In this document: positions 44,218-53,443 of the stretch, one piece after another
Layout of the letters: each line of letters starts with the position of its first letter
Numbering within the stretch: the stretch's first letter is position 1
Assembly (NCBI GenBank): GCA_032162705.1
Contig: JAVRON010000095.1
Location: 1-64,000, forward strand
DNA: 64,000 bases
DNA from: QHXN01 sp032162705
GTDB taxonomy: Bacteria; Acidobacteriota; Blastocatellia; Pyrinomonadales; Pyrinomonadaceae
Reading direction: 5' to 3'
The notes under the pieces: generated by a model
The model's database searches: none
Seen by the model: the letters and a program-made list of their open reading frames with translations, nothing else
What the model was told of the DNA's origin: nothing
Made by a program: the position numbers and the translations under genes

Positions 44218-45315
44218 GTGCCCCTTTCAAAAAGAATCGTGCGTGCGCCGCTCGCGCTGCTGCTCGCCGCCGCCTCCCTTCTGGTCTTCGGTTGCAGCGG
44301 CCAGCAGCAGGGAGGGGCTGGCGCAGGTGGCGGCGACATTCGGCTGCAAGGAGCCGGCTCGACCTTCGTGAACCCGCTGCTACAGAAGTGGGTGAGCGAG
44401 TACGGCAAGCTCATGCCGAACGTCAAGATCGACTATCAGTCCATCGGCTCGGGCGGCGGCATCAAGCAGATCAAGGAGCAGACCATCGACTTCGGTGCGT
44501 CCGACGCCCCGATGAAAGACGATGACCTCAAGAGCGCGCCCGGCGAGATCATCCACATCCCCCTCGTGCTCGGTGCGGTCGTCATCACATACAACCTTCA
44601 GGGCGTCGCGAAACCGCTCCGCTTCTCTTCGGACGTGATCGCGGACATCTTCCTCGGCAACATCAAGAAGTGGGACGACCCGCGCATCCAGACGGGCAAT
44701 CCCGGCGTGAGTCTCCCCTCCAACGACATCACGGTGGTGCACCGCTCGGACGGGAGCGGCACCTCCGCCGTCTTCACGGACTACCTGTCGAAGGTGAGCA
44801 CCGAGTGGAAGGATAAGGTCGGGGCGGGCACTTCGCCGAACTGGCCGGTCGGTATCGGCGGCAAGGGTAACGAAGGAGTCACCGGCCAGGTCAAGCAGAC
44901 GCCGGACACCATCGGCTACGTCGAGATGGCCTACGCCGTGAAGAATAACCTGCCCGTCAGTCTCATCAAGAACAAGTCTGGCAGCTTCGTCGAGCCGAGT
45001 CTCGACACGGTCTCGGCCGCCGCCGCCGAATCGCTCCCGACCACGCCCGAAGACCTGCGCGTCTCGATCACCGACCCGTCGGGAGCCAACACCTACCCCA
45101 TCTCCAGCTACGTCTACGCGCTCGTGTACAAAGAGCAGAAGGACGCGGTCAAGGGCAAGGCGCTCGTAGACTTTCTCTGGTGGGGCATCCACGACGGCGA
45201 GGGCTTCGCGAAAGATTTGCAGTACGCGCCCCTGCCCCGGGAGACGGTGAAGCGAGCCGAAGCCAAGATCGACCTGATCGGCTCCGGCGGCAAGACCTTG
45301 CGCGCCGCTCAGTAG
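44218..45315 (+). CDS. pstS: Phosphate-binding lipoprotein PstS
   Basis: The 365-residue high-affinity phosphate receptor has a lipoprotein signal with lipobox LVFGC (Cys about 26). Family motifs follow: LQGAGSTFVNPLLQKW, YQSIGSGGGIKQI, GASDAPM and HRSDGSGTSAVFTDYLSK. GTG 44218 is preceded by GAGGAGA at good spacing; ATG 44170 upstream is less likely. It is the first gene of pstSCAB-phoU. Upstream CTGTTAA and CATTTAA at 33-bp distance may be parts of a PhoB-like site, but this is weak. Confidence 0.95.
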   Translation: MPLSKRIVRAPLALLLAAASLLVFGCSGQQQGGAGAGGGDIRLQGAGSTFVNPLLQKWVSEYGKLMPNVKIDYQSIGSGGGIKQIKEQTIDFGASDAPMKDDDLKSAPGEIIHIPLVLGAVVITYNLQGVAKPLRFSSDVIADIFLGNIKKWDDPRIQTGNPGVSLPSNDITVVHRSDGSGTSAVFTDYLSKVSTEWKDKVGAGTSPNWPVGIGGKGNEGVTGQVKQTPDTIGYVEMAYAVKNNLPVSLIKNKSGSFVEPSLDTVSAAAAESLPTTPEDLRVSITDPSGANTYPISSYVYALVYKEQKDAVKGKALVDFLWWGIHDGEGFAKDLQYAPLPRETVKRAEAKIDLIGSGGKTLRAAQ

Positions 45316-45385
45316 GGCTGAGGACGACGAGCCGGGGCAAGGGCGAGTGCAAACGTCATCCCGCTTCAATCAATGGGTGAGAAGA

Positions 45386-46399
45386 ATGTCAGACCCGCAA
45401 TTCCAGAAGCCGACACCCACGTCAGCCTTTGGGGCGAGAGCGCGCTCCTGGAATTGGCGGCGCTCTCTCTCGGCGACCGGCAACACGGGCGACGCCGTCT
45501 TCCGCGGACTCCTTCTCCTGAGCGCGCTGCTGCTGCTCGTGATCGTGGGCGGGATGATCTACGGGATGGCGTCGAACTCGATGCTGTCGATTCGTGAGTT
45601 CGGCTTCTCGTTTCTGACCGGACGCACCTGGGACCCGATTCAGGGCGAGTTCGGCGCGCTGCCTTTCATCTATGGCACGGTAGTCTCTTCTCTCATCGCG
45701 CTCGTCATCGCCGTCCCCATCTCGCTCGGCGTGGCCGTCTTTCTGGTTGAGCAGGCACCGCGCCGTCTGGCGCGTCCTGTTGCTTTCCTGGTCGAGTTGC
45801 TGGCGGCAATCCCCTCGGTCGTGTACGGGCTGTGGGGCATCTTCGTCCTCGCGCCGTTCCTGCGCGTCCATATCGAGCCGCCCCTTCAGAACTGGCTCGG
45901 CTGGCTGCCCTTCTTTCAAGGCACGATTACCGGCATCGGACTCTTCACCGGCGGGATCATCCTCGCCATCATGGTGACGCCGATCATCTCGGCGGTGGTG
46001 CGCGACGTGCTCGCCGCCGTCCCCGTCTCGCAGCGTGAGGCCGCGCTCGCTTTGGGCGCGACGAAGTGGGAGACGACACGCGTCGTCCTCGCCAACGCGG
46101 CGTCAGGGATAGCGGGCGCGATAATTCTGGGCTTGGGCCGCGCCATCGGCGAGACGATGGCCGTAACGATGGTCATCGGCAACCGCCCGCGGATCAGCGC
46201 CTCGCTCTTCGAGCCGAGCTATACCATCGCCTCCGTCCTCGCCAACGAGTTCACGGAGGCGACCGGCGATCTCTACCTGAGCGCGCTCATCGAACTCGGC
46301 CTGATCCTGTTTCTCGTCACCTTCGTCGTCAACGGCTTTGCCAAGCTGCTCGTGTGGAGCGTAACGCGCAAGACGAGCGGCACAGCGAGGGCCACCTGA
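45386..46399 (+). CDS. pstC: Phosphate ABC transporter permease PstC
   Basis: The 337-residue membrane permease has six main helices after a cytoplasmic N-terminus. The transporter motif REAALALGATKWETTRVVLANAASGI is the EAA loop contacting PstB, and GLGRAIGETMAVTMVIGN is typical of PstC. ATG 45386 lies 70 bp after pstS. The stop overlaps the pstA start (TGATG). Confidence 0.95.
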   Translation: MSDPQFQKPTPTSAFGARARSWNWRRSLSATGNTGDAVFRGLLLLSALLLLVIVGGMIYGMASNSMLSIREFGFSFLTGRTWDPIQGEFGALPFIYGTVVSSLIALVIAVPISLGVAVFLVEQAPRRLARPVAFLVELLAAIPSVVYGLWGIFVLAPFLRVHIEPPLQNWLGWLPFFQGTITGIGLFTGGIILAIMVTPIISAVVRDVLAAVPVSQREAALALGATKWETTRVVLANAASGIAGAIILGLGRAIGETMAVTMVIGNRPRISASLFEPSYTIASVLANEFTEATGDLYLSALIELGLILFLVTFVVNGFAKLLVWSVTRKTSGTARAT

Positions 46400-47241
46400 T
46401 GGGTATTCCCGCGCGCGCCAAGGGTCGCCGCCGCGCGACCAACACCGTCATAACGACGCTGACGGCGCTGTGTGCATTCGTCGCCGTCACAATCCTTCTA
46501 TTGATTCTAGGTTACATCGCCTACCGTGGTCTGACTTCGGTCAATCTCACTTTTCTGACCGACACGCCGAGGCCCGTCGGCGAGGGCGGCGGGATCGGCA
46601 ACGCCATCACCGGGACGTTCGTGCTGCTCCTGCTGGCCTGCCTCTTCGGTCTCCCCGTAGGCATTTCCGCCGGCGTCTACCTGGCCGAATTCGGAGACAA
46701 CTGGTTCGGCAGCGTCGTGCGTTTCTTGGCCGACACGCTGACGGGCGTGCCTTCGATTGTCGTCGGCGTCTTCGTCTACGCGCTCATCGTAGAGCCGCAA
46801 AAACACTTTTCCACTTTGGCTGGCGGGGTCGCGCTCGGCATCATCATGATCCCGATTGTCACACGCACGACCGAAGAGATGATCCGGCTCGTGCCGAACA
46901 GTCTGCGTGAGGGCGCGCTCGCTCTGGGCGCGCCGCAGTGGCGCGTCACGACCGGTGTGATTCTGCCGGCGGCGGCGTCAGGGATCGCCACCGGCGTGAT
47001 GCTGGCCGTCGCGAGGGTCGCAGGCGAGACGGCTCCGCTACTGTTCACCGCCTTCGGCAGTCGCTTCTTCAACTGGCATCTCGACCAGCCGATGGCTTCA
47101 TTGACCGTGCAGATTTTCAACTACGCCGTCTCGCCCTACGACGAGTGGCACGCGCAAACCTGGGCCGCCACCCTCGTCCTGATGACGATGATAGTGTTGA
47201 TCAACATCACCGTCCGCTTCTTTACCCGTAAGAAATTTTAG
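46399..47241 (+). CDS. pstA: Phosphate ABC transporter permease PstA
   Basis: The 280-residue permease pairs with PstC. The EAA loop is REGALALGAPQWRVTTGVILPAAASGI and the family motif VARVAGETAPLLFTAFGS is present. ATG 46399 overlaps the pstC stop by one base, indicating translational coupling. A longer upstream reading frame is an artefact of the pstC overlap. pstB begins 2 bp after its stop. Confidence 0.95.
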   Translation: MGIPARAKGRRRATNTVITTLTALCAFVAVTILLLILGYIAYRGLTSVNLTFLTDTPRPVGEGGGIGNAITGTFVLLLLACLFGLPVGISAGVYLAEFGDNWFGSVVRFLADTLTGVPSIVVGVFVYALIVEPQKHFSTLAGGVALGIIMIPIVTRTTEEMIRLVPNSLREGALALGAPQWRVTTGVILPAAASGIATGVMLAVARVAGETAPLLFTAFGSRFFNWHLDQPMASLTVQIFNYAVSPYDEWHAQTWAATLVLMTMIVLINITVRFFTRKKF

Positions 47242-47243
47242 AG

Positions 47244-48092
47244 ATGACAACGCCAACTCCCACCACCGAGACCCGCGTTAACGTGCCGCGCCCCAGCGTG
47301 CGTCAAGAGGCGGGGCAGCCAGCACCCACCTCCGCGCCAACCAAAATCAGCGTCAAGGATTTAAATTTTTTCTACGGTCGCGCGCAGGCGCTGAGCAGCA
47401 TCTCCATCGACATCCCCGAACGCGCCGTGATGGCTTTTATCGGCCCGTCGGGCTGCGGCAAGTCCACCTTCCTGCGCACGCTCAACCGGATGAACGACAC
47501 GATTCCGGGGACGCGCGCCGAGGGCGAGGTCTTGATTGATGGGCAGGATATCTATGCACCCGACACGGACGTGGTGGGCTTGCGGCGCAAGGTCGGGATG
47601 GTCTTCCAGAAGTCAAACCCGTTCCCGAAGTCCATCTTCGACAACGTCGCCTACGGCCTGAAGATCAACCGGATGACGAAGAGTAAGGGGGAGATGGGCG
47701 ACTGCGTGCATGAGGCGCTCGAAGGCGCGGCGCTCTGGTCGGAGGTCAAGGATCGTCTGCACGCTTCGGCGCTCGGGCTATCCGGCGGGCAGCAACAACG
47801 GCTCTGCATCGCGCGCGCTTTGGCCGTGAAGCCCGAGGTCGTGCTGATGGACGAGCCTGCCTCGGCGCTCGACCCTATCGCGACGCAGAAGATCGAGGAG
47901 CTGATCGTCGAGCTAAAGCGGCAGTACACCATCGTCATCGTGACGCACAACATGCAGCAGGCGGCGCGCGTCTCAGACCGCACGGCCTTCTTCTGGCTCG
48001 GCAAACTCGTCGAGGTCAACAACACTGATAAGATATTCACCGCTCCCGACCAGAAGCTGACGGAAGATTACATCACCGGGCGCTTCGGATAA
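47244..48092 (+). CDS. pstB: Phosphate ABC transporter ATPase PstB
   Basis: The 282-residue ATPase has Walker A IGPSGCGKSTFLRTLNRMND, Q-loop VFQKSNPFPKSIFDNVAYG, signature LSGGQQQRLCIARALAV and Walker B VLMDEPASALDP. The Cys-containing LSGGQQQRLCIARA is characteristic of PstB. A Pro/Thr-rich 30-residue N-terminal extension is additional. It is followed after 64 bp by phoU. Confidence 0.97.
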   Translation: MTTPTPTTETRVNVPRPSVRQEAGQPAPTSAPTKISVKDLNFFYGRAQALSSISIDIPERAVMAFIGPSGCGKSTFLRTLNRMNDTIPGTRAEGEVLIDGQDIYAPDTDVVGLRRKVGMVFQKSNPFPKSIFDNVAYGLKINRMTKSKGEMGDCVHEALEGAALWSEVKDRLHASALGLSGGQQQRLCIARALAVKPEVVLMDEPASALDPIATQKIEELIVELKRQYTIVIVTHNMQQAARVSDRTAFFWLGKLVEVNNTDKIFTAPDQKLTEDYITGRFG

Positions 48093-48156
48093 TCCGCGCT
48101 ACTCAGGCAGAAGGCGGGGCTGAGAATAAAAGAAGAACGAAGAAGGCAAGTTAAAA

Positions 48157-48816
48157 ATGGATCATCGCAGAATACTCGACCGGGAACTCGAAGGGCTGCG
48201 CGACCGCGTGCTGCTCCTGGGTGGCGAGACCGAGACCGCGCTTCAGCGCGCCATGTACGCGCTGGCCGAACGCGACAGCGCCACGGCCAATGAAGTCCTC
48301 ACGGGCGACGACGCGATAGATCGGATGGAGGTCGAGATCGACCGCCTCTGCGTCGATATCATCGCCCTCAGGCAGCCAGCGGCGCGCGACCTGCGCTTCG
48401 TCATCTCGGTCGCCAAGATCACTCCCATCCTTGAGCGCATCGCCGACCACGCCTGCAACATCGCACGCGCCGCCCTCGACCTCAACGACGAGCCGCAACT
48501 GCAAGCGTACTTCGACCTGCCGCGCATGGCTGAACTCGCCTCCTCAATGCTGCGCGCCTCCCTCGACGCCTTCACCTCGAACGATGCGACAGCCGCGCGG
48601 CGGGTCATCGACCGCGACGACGAGATCGACGAAATCTACAACCACATTTTCCACGAGCTGATCGACATGATGGTGGCCGACCCTTCGACGACGACGCGCG
48701 CCGCGCGACTGCTCTTCGTCGCCAAGCACATCGAGCGCGTCGCTGATTACGTCACCGATATCTGCGAGCTAACCGTCTACATGGCGGAGGCCGCGTTCAT
48801 CAAACACAGCAACTAG
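48157..48816 (+). CDS. phoU: Phosphate transport regulator PhoU
   Basis: The 219-residue protein has two three-helix PhoU bundles. Metal-binding motifs EVEIDRLCVDIIALRQPAARDLR and the second half (RDDEIDEIYNHIFHELIDMM) are both present. It couples Pst transport to the phosphate-response kinase and restrains polyphosphate build-up in studied bacteria. It is the last gene of the pst operon; no phoR or phoB is in the window. Confidence 0.95.
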   Translation: MDHRRILDRELEGLRDRVLLLGGETETALQRAMYALAERDSATANEVLTGDDAIDRMEVEIDRLCVDIIALRQPAARDLRFVISVAKITPILERIADHACNIARAALDLNDEPQLQAYFDLPRMAELASSMLRASLDAFTSNDATAARRVIDRDDEIDEIYNHIFHELIDMMVADPSTTTRAARLLFVAKHIERVADYVTDICELTVYMAEAAFIKHSN

Positions 48817-49272
48817 GGATGGCCGCTGACGGCTAAGCACCTTCGGGCGATGGGTACGCACGCAGAGCCATTAAACGCCGGCGAACAGGCAAAACAGGCT
48901 TAACCTGAAAGCCGAAAAATTTTAAGCGTCACGATTCTCAAAGCCGAGTGGCATCCGACCGCGAGAAATAGGTTCGTCGTAGCTTTCATCGTGTGCGCGT
49001 CTCTCTTCGCGTTTCATCAATTCGAGGTCAAGCAACACAGGCAGAGGACGCTGCTGGTAAACATTTCTTGTGGCTGCTACCTGTGCGCCAGCTTGCGAAG
49101 AGCGAATGGAAGAAGTAGGGTCGAACGTGGAAGAGGCCGGGAGCGTGTAGCATCCGCTCTCGTGAGCCAAAAGAGCACTACACGGTTTTCTCATCCCTAT
49201 GATTTACCCGGAACAAGCATCGGCGAAAGTGTTACCGCGACGAACTATTCAGGAGCGAGGTACAACGTAGAC
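48817..49272. other. Intergenic region between phoU and the lysine-rich gene
   Basis: This stretch of 456 bp has reading frames on both strands but no recognisable product, ribosome-binding site or family repeat. The composition is less regular than that of neighbouring genes. I see no clear terminator after phoU. Confidence 0.4.
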
Positions 49273-49554
49273 ATGGCGATCATCAAACGCAAGACGGAAA
49301 AAAAGATCGGGAAGCAGGTGCGCAAGCTGATTAAGCAGCACGGCCCGAAGGTCGCGCTGGACGCCGCCACAGCGCTAGTCACCACCCTCGTCAACAAGGC
49401 GACCGACAAGCCCGCGAAGAAGAAGGTCAAGAAGGATAAGCCGGATAAGTCCAACAAGCCGGTCAAGAAGGATAAGCCGGGTGGCGACCCCAAGAGAGCA
49501 AGCTCGAAGAGTGCTGGAAGCAAGAAAAGTAAGAAGGCAGCGCCGGGAAGTTAA
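49273..49554 (+). CDS. Lysine-rich small basic protein
   Basis: The 93-residue protein has a short amphipathic first part (KTEKKIGKQVRKLIKQHGPKVALDAATALVTTLVNKATD) and a disordered tail of KKDKPDKSNKP-type repeats ending KSAGSKKSKKAAPGS. The tail resembles histone H1-like bacterial proteins that bind nucleic acid or other polyanions. Because it lies between phoU and ppx in a polyphosphate gene island, binding to polyphosphate is an attractive but unproved idea. It could equally be a nucleoid protein. The start is the ATG before AIIKRK. Confidence 0.6.
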   Translation: MAIIKRKTEKKIGKQVRKLIKQHGPKVALDAATALVTTLVNKATDKPAKKKVKKDKPDKSNKPVKKDKPGGDPKRASSKSAGSKKSKKAAPGS

Positions 49555-49637
49555 TCGCCCTCGGAGCGTGTGATGGACAAGCCCGACGCGGAAGCGTCGC
49601 GCGGCGGAGCTTTTGCCGTACGGATTTTAAGGCTTGC

Positions 49638-51182
49638 CTAACGGGGAAGAATTATTTCCAGCCCGCAGCCGAAGACCTCCTCGAACAAGTCGCTCTTACT
49701 CTCCGCCGCCGCGACCTCCCTTTCGCAGTTGTCCTTACACACGAGGGTCAGATGAACCGTCTGACCCTCGCACGCACAGCGCACGCCGCGCACACGCCCG
49801 TCATGGCTGCGGTCAAGCGCGTCGGCTACGCGGAGGATCGCTGCGAGCTTGCGGACGGTCTCGCGGTCAGCCTGGTTGAGCGTCCAGAACTCCGGGTGCC
49901 GCTCCTTCGGCGTAGGGCCGCGGTGGTAGCGCGCGACGTTGGCGATCACGTCCCGTTCGGCCTCCGAGAAGCCGGTCAACTCCGAGTTCTTGATAAGGTA
50001 GAGCGCGTGCTTGTGGTGGCCTTCGTGCGCGATGTGGTAGCCCACGTCGTGCAGCAGCGCAGCGGCCGAGAGCAGCGTACGCTGGTGACGCGTCAACCCT
50101 GCCGCCGGGGCCATCTCGTCGAATATCGTCTCTGCGAAGCGCGCGATCTGATGTGCGTGAGCCTCCTCGTACCCGAAGCGCCGCCCCACCGCGTGAACGC
50201 CGCGCAGACGCGGGTCTGAGTCATCGGGAAGGGGCGGCTTCGACTCTGCCTCGATCTCGCGCAGGAAGTCGATGACAACACCCTCACGCAGTGCCCAATC
50301 GCACGTGCGCAGGTAGTTTATCGAGAGGGCGCGCATCGCAGCTTCGAGTATCTGTCCGCCCGCGACGATAATCTCCGCGCGCTGTGAGCTGACGCCGTTG
50401 ACGCCTCGCCTCTCCGCCTGGCTCATGCCCGCCATGCGTTCGTTAAAACGTTCGAGCCGACTCAGGACTATTTCGGCACCGGCGGGCTGTGCTCCCTGCA
50501 ACTTCTGCTTCGAGTCTTGTGCGCGTAAAGCCTCGCCGATGGCGATGATGGTTCCCGAGGTGCCGGTAACGCGTTGCCAACCGGCGTCACGCAGCTCCCT
50601 CGCTGGCCGTTCGAGTGCGCCCCGCACCTCCTCGCGCAGCGCACGCAGTTCCTTCTGCTTTGGCGGGTCGGACACGATGAAACGCTCGCTCAGGCCGACC
50701 GCGCCGAGCTTCAACGAGAAAAGCGCCGCGGGCACGCCGCTGCGCACGAGCGAGATTTCCGTCGAGCCGCCGCCGATGTCTATGTTAACGAGCGATGCCA
50801 GAGCGATGCAGCACCCCTGGGCGGCGGCCAGCCCGATTAGACGGGCCTCCTCGACGCCCGAAAGCACTTCCACGCGCACACCCGTCCTGTGCTCAACCTC
50901 GTCGATGAACTCCGCCGCGTTCGCCGCCGCGCGTACAGACGCGGTGGCAATCGCCAGCACGCGCTCCACGCCGCGCGCCTCCGCGATTGAGCGGAAGCGC
51001 TTGACGCATTCAGCGGCTCGCTCAATAGCCGAAGGAGAGAGAAACCCTTCGCGCAGCGTCTCATGCCCGAGGCGCACCGTCTCCTTCTCGCGCGCCAGCA
51101 CGGCGAACGAGTCGCTCGCCGCGGCGTCCACAACCACGAGCTTGATGGAGTTTGAGCCGATATCTATGGCCGCGAGTTTCAT
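49638..51182 (-). CDS. ppx: Exopolyphosphatase / guanosine pentaphosphate phosphatase
   Basis: The 514-residue Ppx/GppA enzyme removes terminal phosphate from polyphosphate. The actin-like ATPase fold shows AAIDIGSNSIKLVVVD, DIGGGSTEISLV and GTSGTIIAIGEAL. The C-terminal HD-type domain has LLHDVGYHIAHEGHHKHALYLI, as in full-length Ppx. ATG 51182 has AAAGGAAG upstream. It is convergent with the lysine-rich gene and divergent from the sixA fragment and ppk2. Confidence 0.93.
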   Translation of the reverse strand: MKLAAIDIGSNSIKLVVVDAAASDSFAVLAREKETVRLGHETLREGFLSPSAIERAAECVKRFRSIAEARGVERVLAIATASVRAAANAAEFIDEVEHRTGVRVEVLSGVEEARLIGLAAAQGCCIALASLVNIDIGGGSTEISLVRSGVPAALFSLKLGAVGLSERFIVSDPPKQKELRALREEVRGALERPARELRDAGWQRVTGTSGTIIAIGEALRAQDSKQKLQGAQPAGAEIVLSRLERFNERMAGMSQAERRGVNGVSSQRAEIIVAGGQILEAAMRALSINYLRTCDWALREGVVIDFLREIEAESKPPLPDDSDPRLRGVHAVGRRFGYEEAHAHQIARFAETIFDEMAPAAGLTRHQRTLLSAAALLHDVGYHIAHEGHHKHALYLIKNSELTGFSEAERDVIANVARYHRGPTPKERHPEFWTLNQADRETVRKLAAILRVADALDRSHDGRVRGVRCACEGQTVHLTLVCKDNCEREVAAAESKSDLFEEVFGCGLEIILPR

Positions 51183-51456
51183 CGCTTCCTTTCGGGCGAC
51201 TGCTACGCGCGCATGCAATCGCACCTTCTGCTGCTGAAGATTTCTACCGCCGCTCCGAAACAACACTGATTGTACGAAAGACTTGTTACGCGGCTGTAAC
51301 GTTATCCGGTGCATTCAGACGGTTATGTCATTGATAGCGCTTTGTAACATTCACGTCGGGCTGGTGCGTTTATAGTGTCGCGGTTCCGTTACTATGGGCA
51401 CTAACTGAGCCGTTCCGAAACCGCCTCTGATTTGAAAAACAGGACGCCGCCCGAAG

Positions 51457-51516
51457 ATGAAAACGCTCTACCTTCTGCGCCACGCCAAGGAGGATGAGAA
51501 AGCTTGCAGTATCTAA
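51457..51516 (+). pseudogene. Truncated SixA-like phosphohistidine phosphatase (N-terminus only)
   Basis: An ATG opens MKTLYLLRHAK, the unmistakable N-terminus of SixA phosphatases including the catalytic RH(A/G) motif. Similarity ends at residue 11 and the frame stops after EDEKACSI. The remaining 140 or so residues are absent. The break coincides with a change to AT-richer DNA leading to ppk2, so an insertion or deletion probably removed the rest. SixA genes often neighbour ppx. Confidence 0.75.
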
Positions 51517-51563
51517 TTACCTTGTCGTTAGTATATTCTCTTGCCATTACGTAAGGAGAGATT

Positions 51564-52400
51564 ATGAGCTATGCACATCGCTTAGAAGGCAAGCGCCGGA
51601 TTAAGCTAAAGGATTTTGATGCGGGAGAGGATGCGGGGCTGGAACGTGAGGAGGCTGAGGAAAAGACTGCACGACTCATCGAAGAGTTGGTCGAATTGCA
51701 GGAACTTCTTTACGCGGTGCAAATGCAGAGCGTGCTCGTTATCCTGCAAGGACGCGATACCAGCGGTAAAGATGGGACGATCCGCCATGTGGCAGGGCCG
51801 TTAAACTCGCAGAGTTGCACAGTAGCTTCTTTTAAAGTCCCAACGGAAGAAGAACTCGCCCATGATTTCCTCTGGCGCATACATGCCCAGACGCCCCCAA
51901 CAGGACATATCAAAATCTTCAATCGCTCACATTATGAAGATGTGCTAGTGGTGCGAGTCCATGAACTCGCGCCGAAGAAGGTCTGGCGCGAGCGTTATGA
52001 GCACATCAATGCCTTCGAGCGATTGCTCGCGGATTCCTCGACCATCATTCTCAAGTTCTATCTCCACATCAGTAAAGATGAGCAAAAGAAGCGACTCCTC
52101 AAACGCGAGATAGACCCGATCAAATCATGGAAGCTCTCGGTCGGTGATTGGAAGGAACGCGAGCATTGGGGCGACTACACCAAAGCTTACGAAGACATCA
52201 TCAACCGTTGCAGCACGAAACATGCGCCATGGTTCATCGTGCCCGCCGACAAGAAATGGTTTCGCAACTTGGCGGTTGCGGAGATTTTGCGGGACACGCT
52301 GCTGCCCTTTAGAAAGAAGTGGCTGGAAAAGCTGGAAGGAATGGGGCGAGAAAGAAAGAAGCAGATTGAAGAGTATCGCCTGGAGCCTGTCCAGAAGTGA
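51564..52400 (+). CDS. ppk2: Polyphosphate kinase 2 family protein
   Basis: The 278-residue PPK2 transfers phosphate between polyphosphate and nucleotides. Walker A is LQGRDTSGKDGTIRHVAGPL, the lid region is RSHYEDVLVVRVHELAP, and Arg/Lys-rich segments after KFYLHISKDEQKKRLLKRE match the family. Single-domain length fits the nucleotide-phosphorylating classes. AAGGAGAG precedes the ATG. Codon choice and base content are more AT-rich than in flanking genes, and the upstream sixA is cut at the junction, so it is probably acquired. Confidence 0.92.
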   Translation: MSYAHRLEGKRRIKLKDFDAGEDAGLEREEAEEKTARLIEELVELQELLYAVQMQSVLVILQGRDTSGKDGTIRHVAGPLNSQSCTVASFKVPTEEELAHDFLWRIHAQTPPTGHIKIFNRSHYEDVLVVRVHELAPKKVWRERYEHINAFERLLADSSTIILKFYLHISKDEQKKRLLKREIDPIKSWKLSVGDWKEREHWGDYTKAYEDIINRCSTKHAPWFIVPADKKWFRNLAVAEILRDTLLPFRKKWLEKLEGMGRERKKQIEEYRLEPVQK

Positions 52401-52612
52401 TTTTTCTGAGAAGGATGCAGCGCTGACTACATAAGTCACCGATTATTTGTGGAGGGCGGGGTGTCACCGTGTTGCCTTCCGCTCGCGCTCAAGTATCTTT
52501 TGCGTCCTCGCCATGTCCTCTCTTTGTTCTTTGCTCATCGTCGGGTATCTCGAATGCAAAGACTTCAGCATCGAGACGATGACGGAACTGAAGGCGGAGG
52601 GTTAGACCCTGG
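52401..52612. other. Spacer with a 30-codon open frame
   Basis: ATG 52513 to TAG 52605 encodes MSSLCSLLIVGYLECKDFSI plus ETMTELKAEG. It matches nothing I recognise and lacks a good ribosome-binding site. It may be the remnant of a lost gene at the edge of the acquired segment. Confidence 0.3.
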
Positions 52613-53443
52613 ATGGAGGATGGTGTGGCGACTCAGACAGAAAAGGCGGAGAGCTTCAAGGCGCTGCATGAGCGTGAGGGCGCTTTTATCATCCCCAATC
52701 CATGGGACGTTGGCTCGGCGCGGCTGTTGGCTGGATTTGGATTCGAGGCTCTGGCGACGACGAGCGCCGGTTTTGCTAACTCGCTCGGAAGGTTGGACGG
52801 CCAAGTCACGCTGAATGAACTGCTCGAACATTGCCATGATCTCTGCGCGGCGACCGATCTGCCGGTCAGCGCGGATTTGGAGAACTGCTTTGCGGATGAT
52901 CCGGATAAAGCCGCCGAGACCATCCTGCTTGGCGCACAGGCCGGATTGGTCGGAGGTTCAATCGAGGATTACACGGGAAATCCCTCGAACCCAATCTATG
53001 ATTTCGCACTTGCGGTCGAGCGAGTGCACGCCGCCGCTGAAGCGGCACGAACGCTTGATTTTCCTTTCACACTGACCGCGCGTGCCGAAAACCTGCTTCG
53101 CGGCAGAGATGACCTTGACGATACTATCCGCCGCCTACAAGCATTTGAAGAAGCTGGCGCGGATGTCCTGTACGCACCTGCTCTCACAACGCTCGATGAA
53201 GTTCGATTAGTGACGAGCGCGTTAACTAAGCCGGTGAACGTACTCGCACCGATGCTGAAGGGAGTGACGGTAGCGGAGTTGGCGGAGGCCGGGGTCAAGC
53301 GCATCAGCGTCGGGGGCGCGTTGGCTCGCGCCGCCATCACTGCTGTGGCTCGCGCCGTTATGGAGATGCGGGATCAGGGAAGTTTCGGGTGGGCCTCTGA
53401 CTTGGCGTCCACCACCGACGTGAATAAGCTGTTGGGCGAATAG
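52613..53443 (+). CDS. PEP mutase / isocitrate lyase family enzyme
   Basis: The 276-residue TIM-barrel protein belongs to the PEP mutase/2-methylisocitrate lyase superfamily. It has the N-terminal IIPNPWDVGSARLLAGFGFEALATTSAG, the metal-site VSADLENCFAD, GLVGGSIEDYTG, and LTARAENLLRG. It lacks the KKCGH-type catalytic Cys loop of true isocitrate lyases, as usual for this subfamily of unknown C-C or P-C bond enzymes. The start may be GTG 52625, which has GGAGG at ideal spacing. It shares the unusual composition of ppk2 and may have arrived with it. Confidence 0.85.
   Translation: MEDGVATQTEKAESFKALHEREGAFIIPNPWDVGSARLLAGFGFEALATTSAGFANSLGRLDGQVTLNELLEHCHDLCAATDLPVSADLENCFADDPDKAAETILLGAQAGLVGGSIEDYTGNPSNPIYDFALAVERVHAAAEAARTLDFPFTLTARAENLLRGRDDLDDTIRRLQAFEEAGADVLYAPALTTLDEVRLVTSALTKPVNVLAPMLKGVTVAELAEAGVKRISVGGALARAAITAVARAVMEMRDQGSFGWASDLASTTDVNKLLGE

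Noticed and set aside
46066..46398. Upstream extension of the pstA frame
   Set aside because: It overlaps pstC in another frame and encodes Arg/His-rich nonsense. pstA starts at 46399 with normal coupling.
48922..49194. Minus-strand 90-codon frame between phoU and the lysine-rich gene
   Set aside because: There is no recognisable domain or start signal, and the composition is like non-coding DNA.
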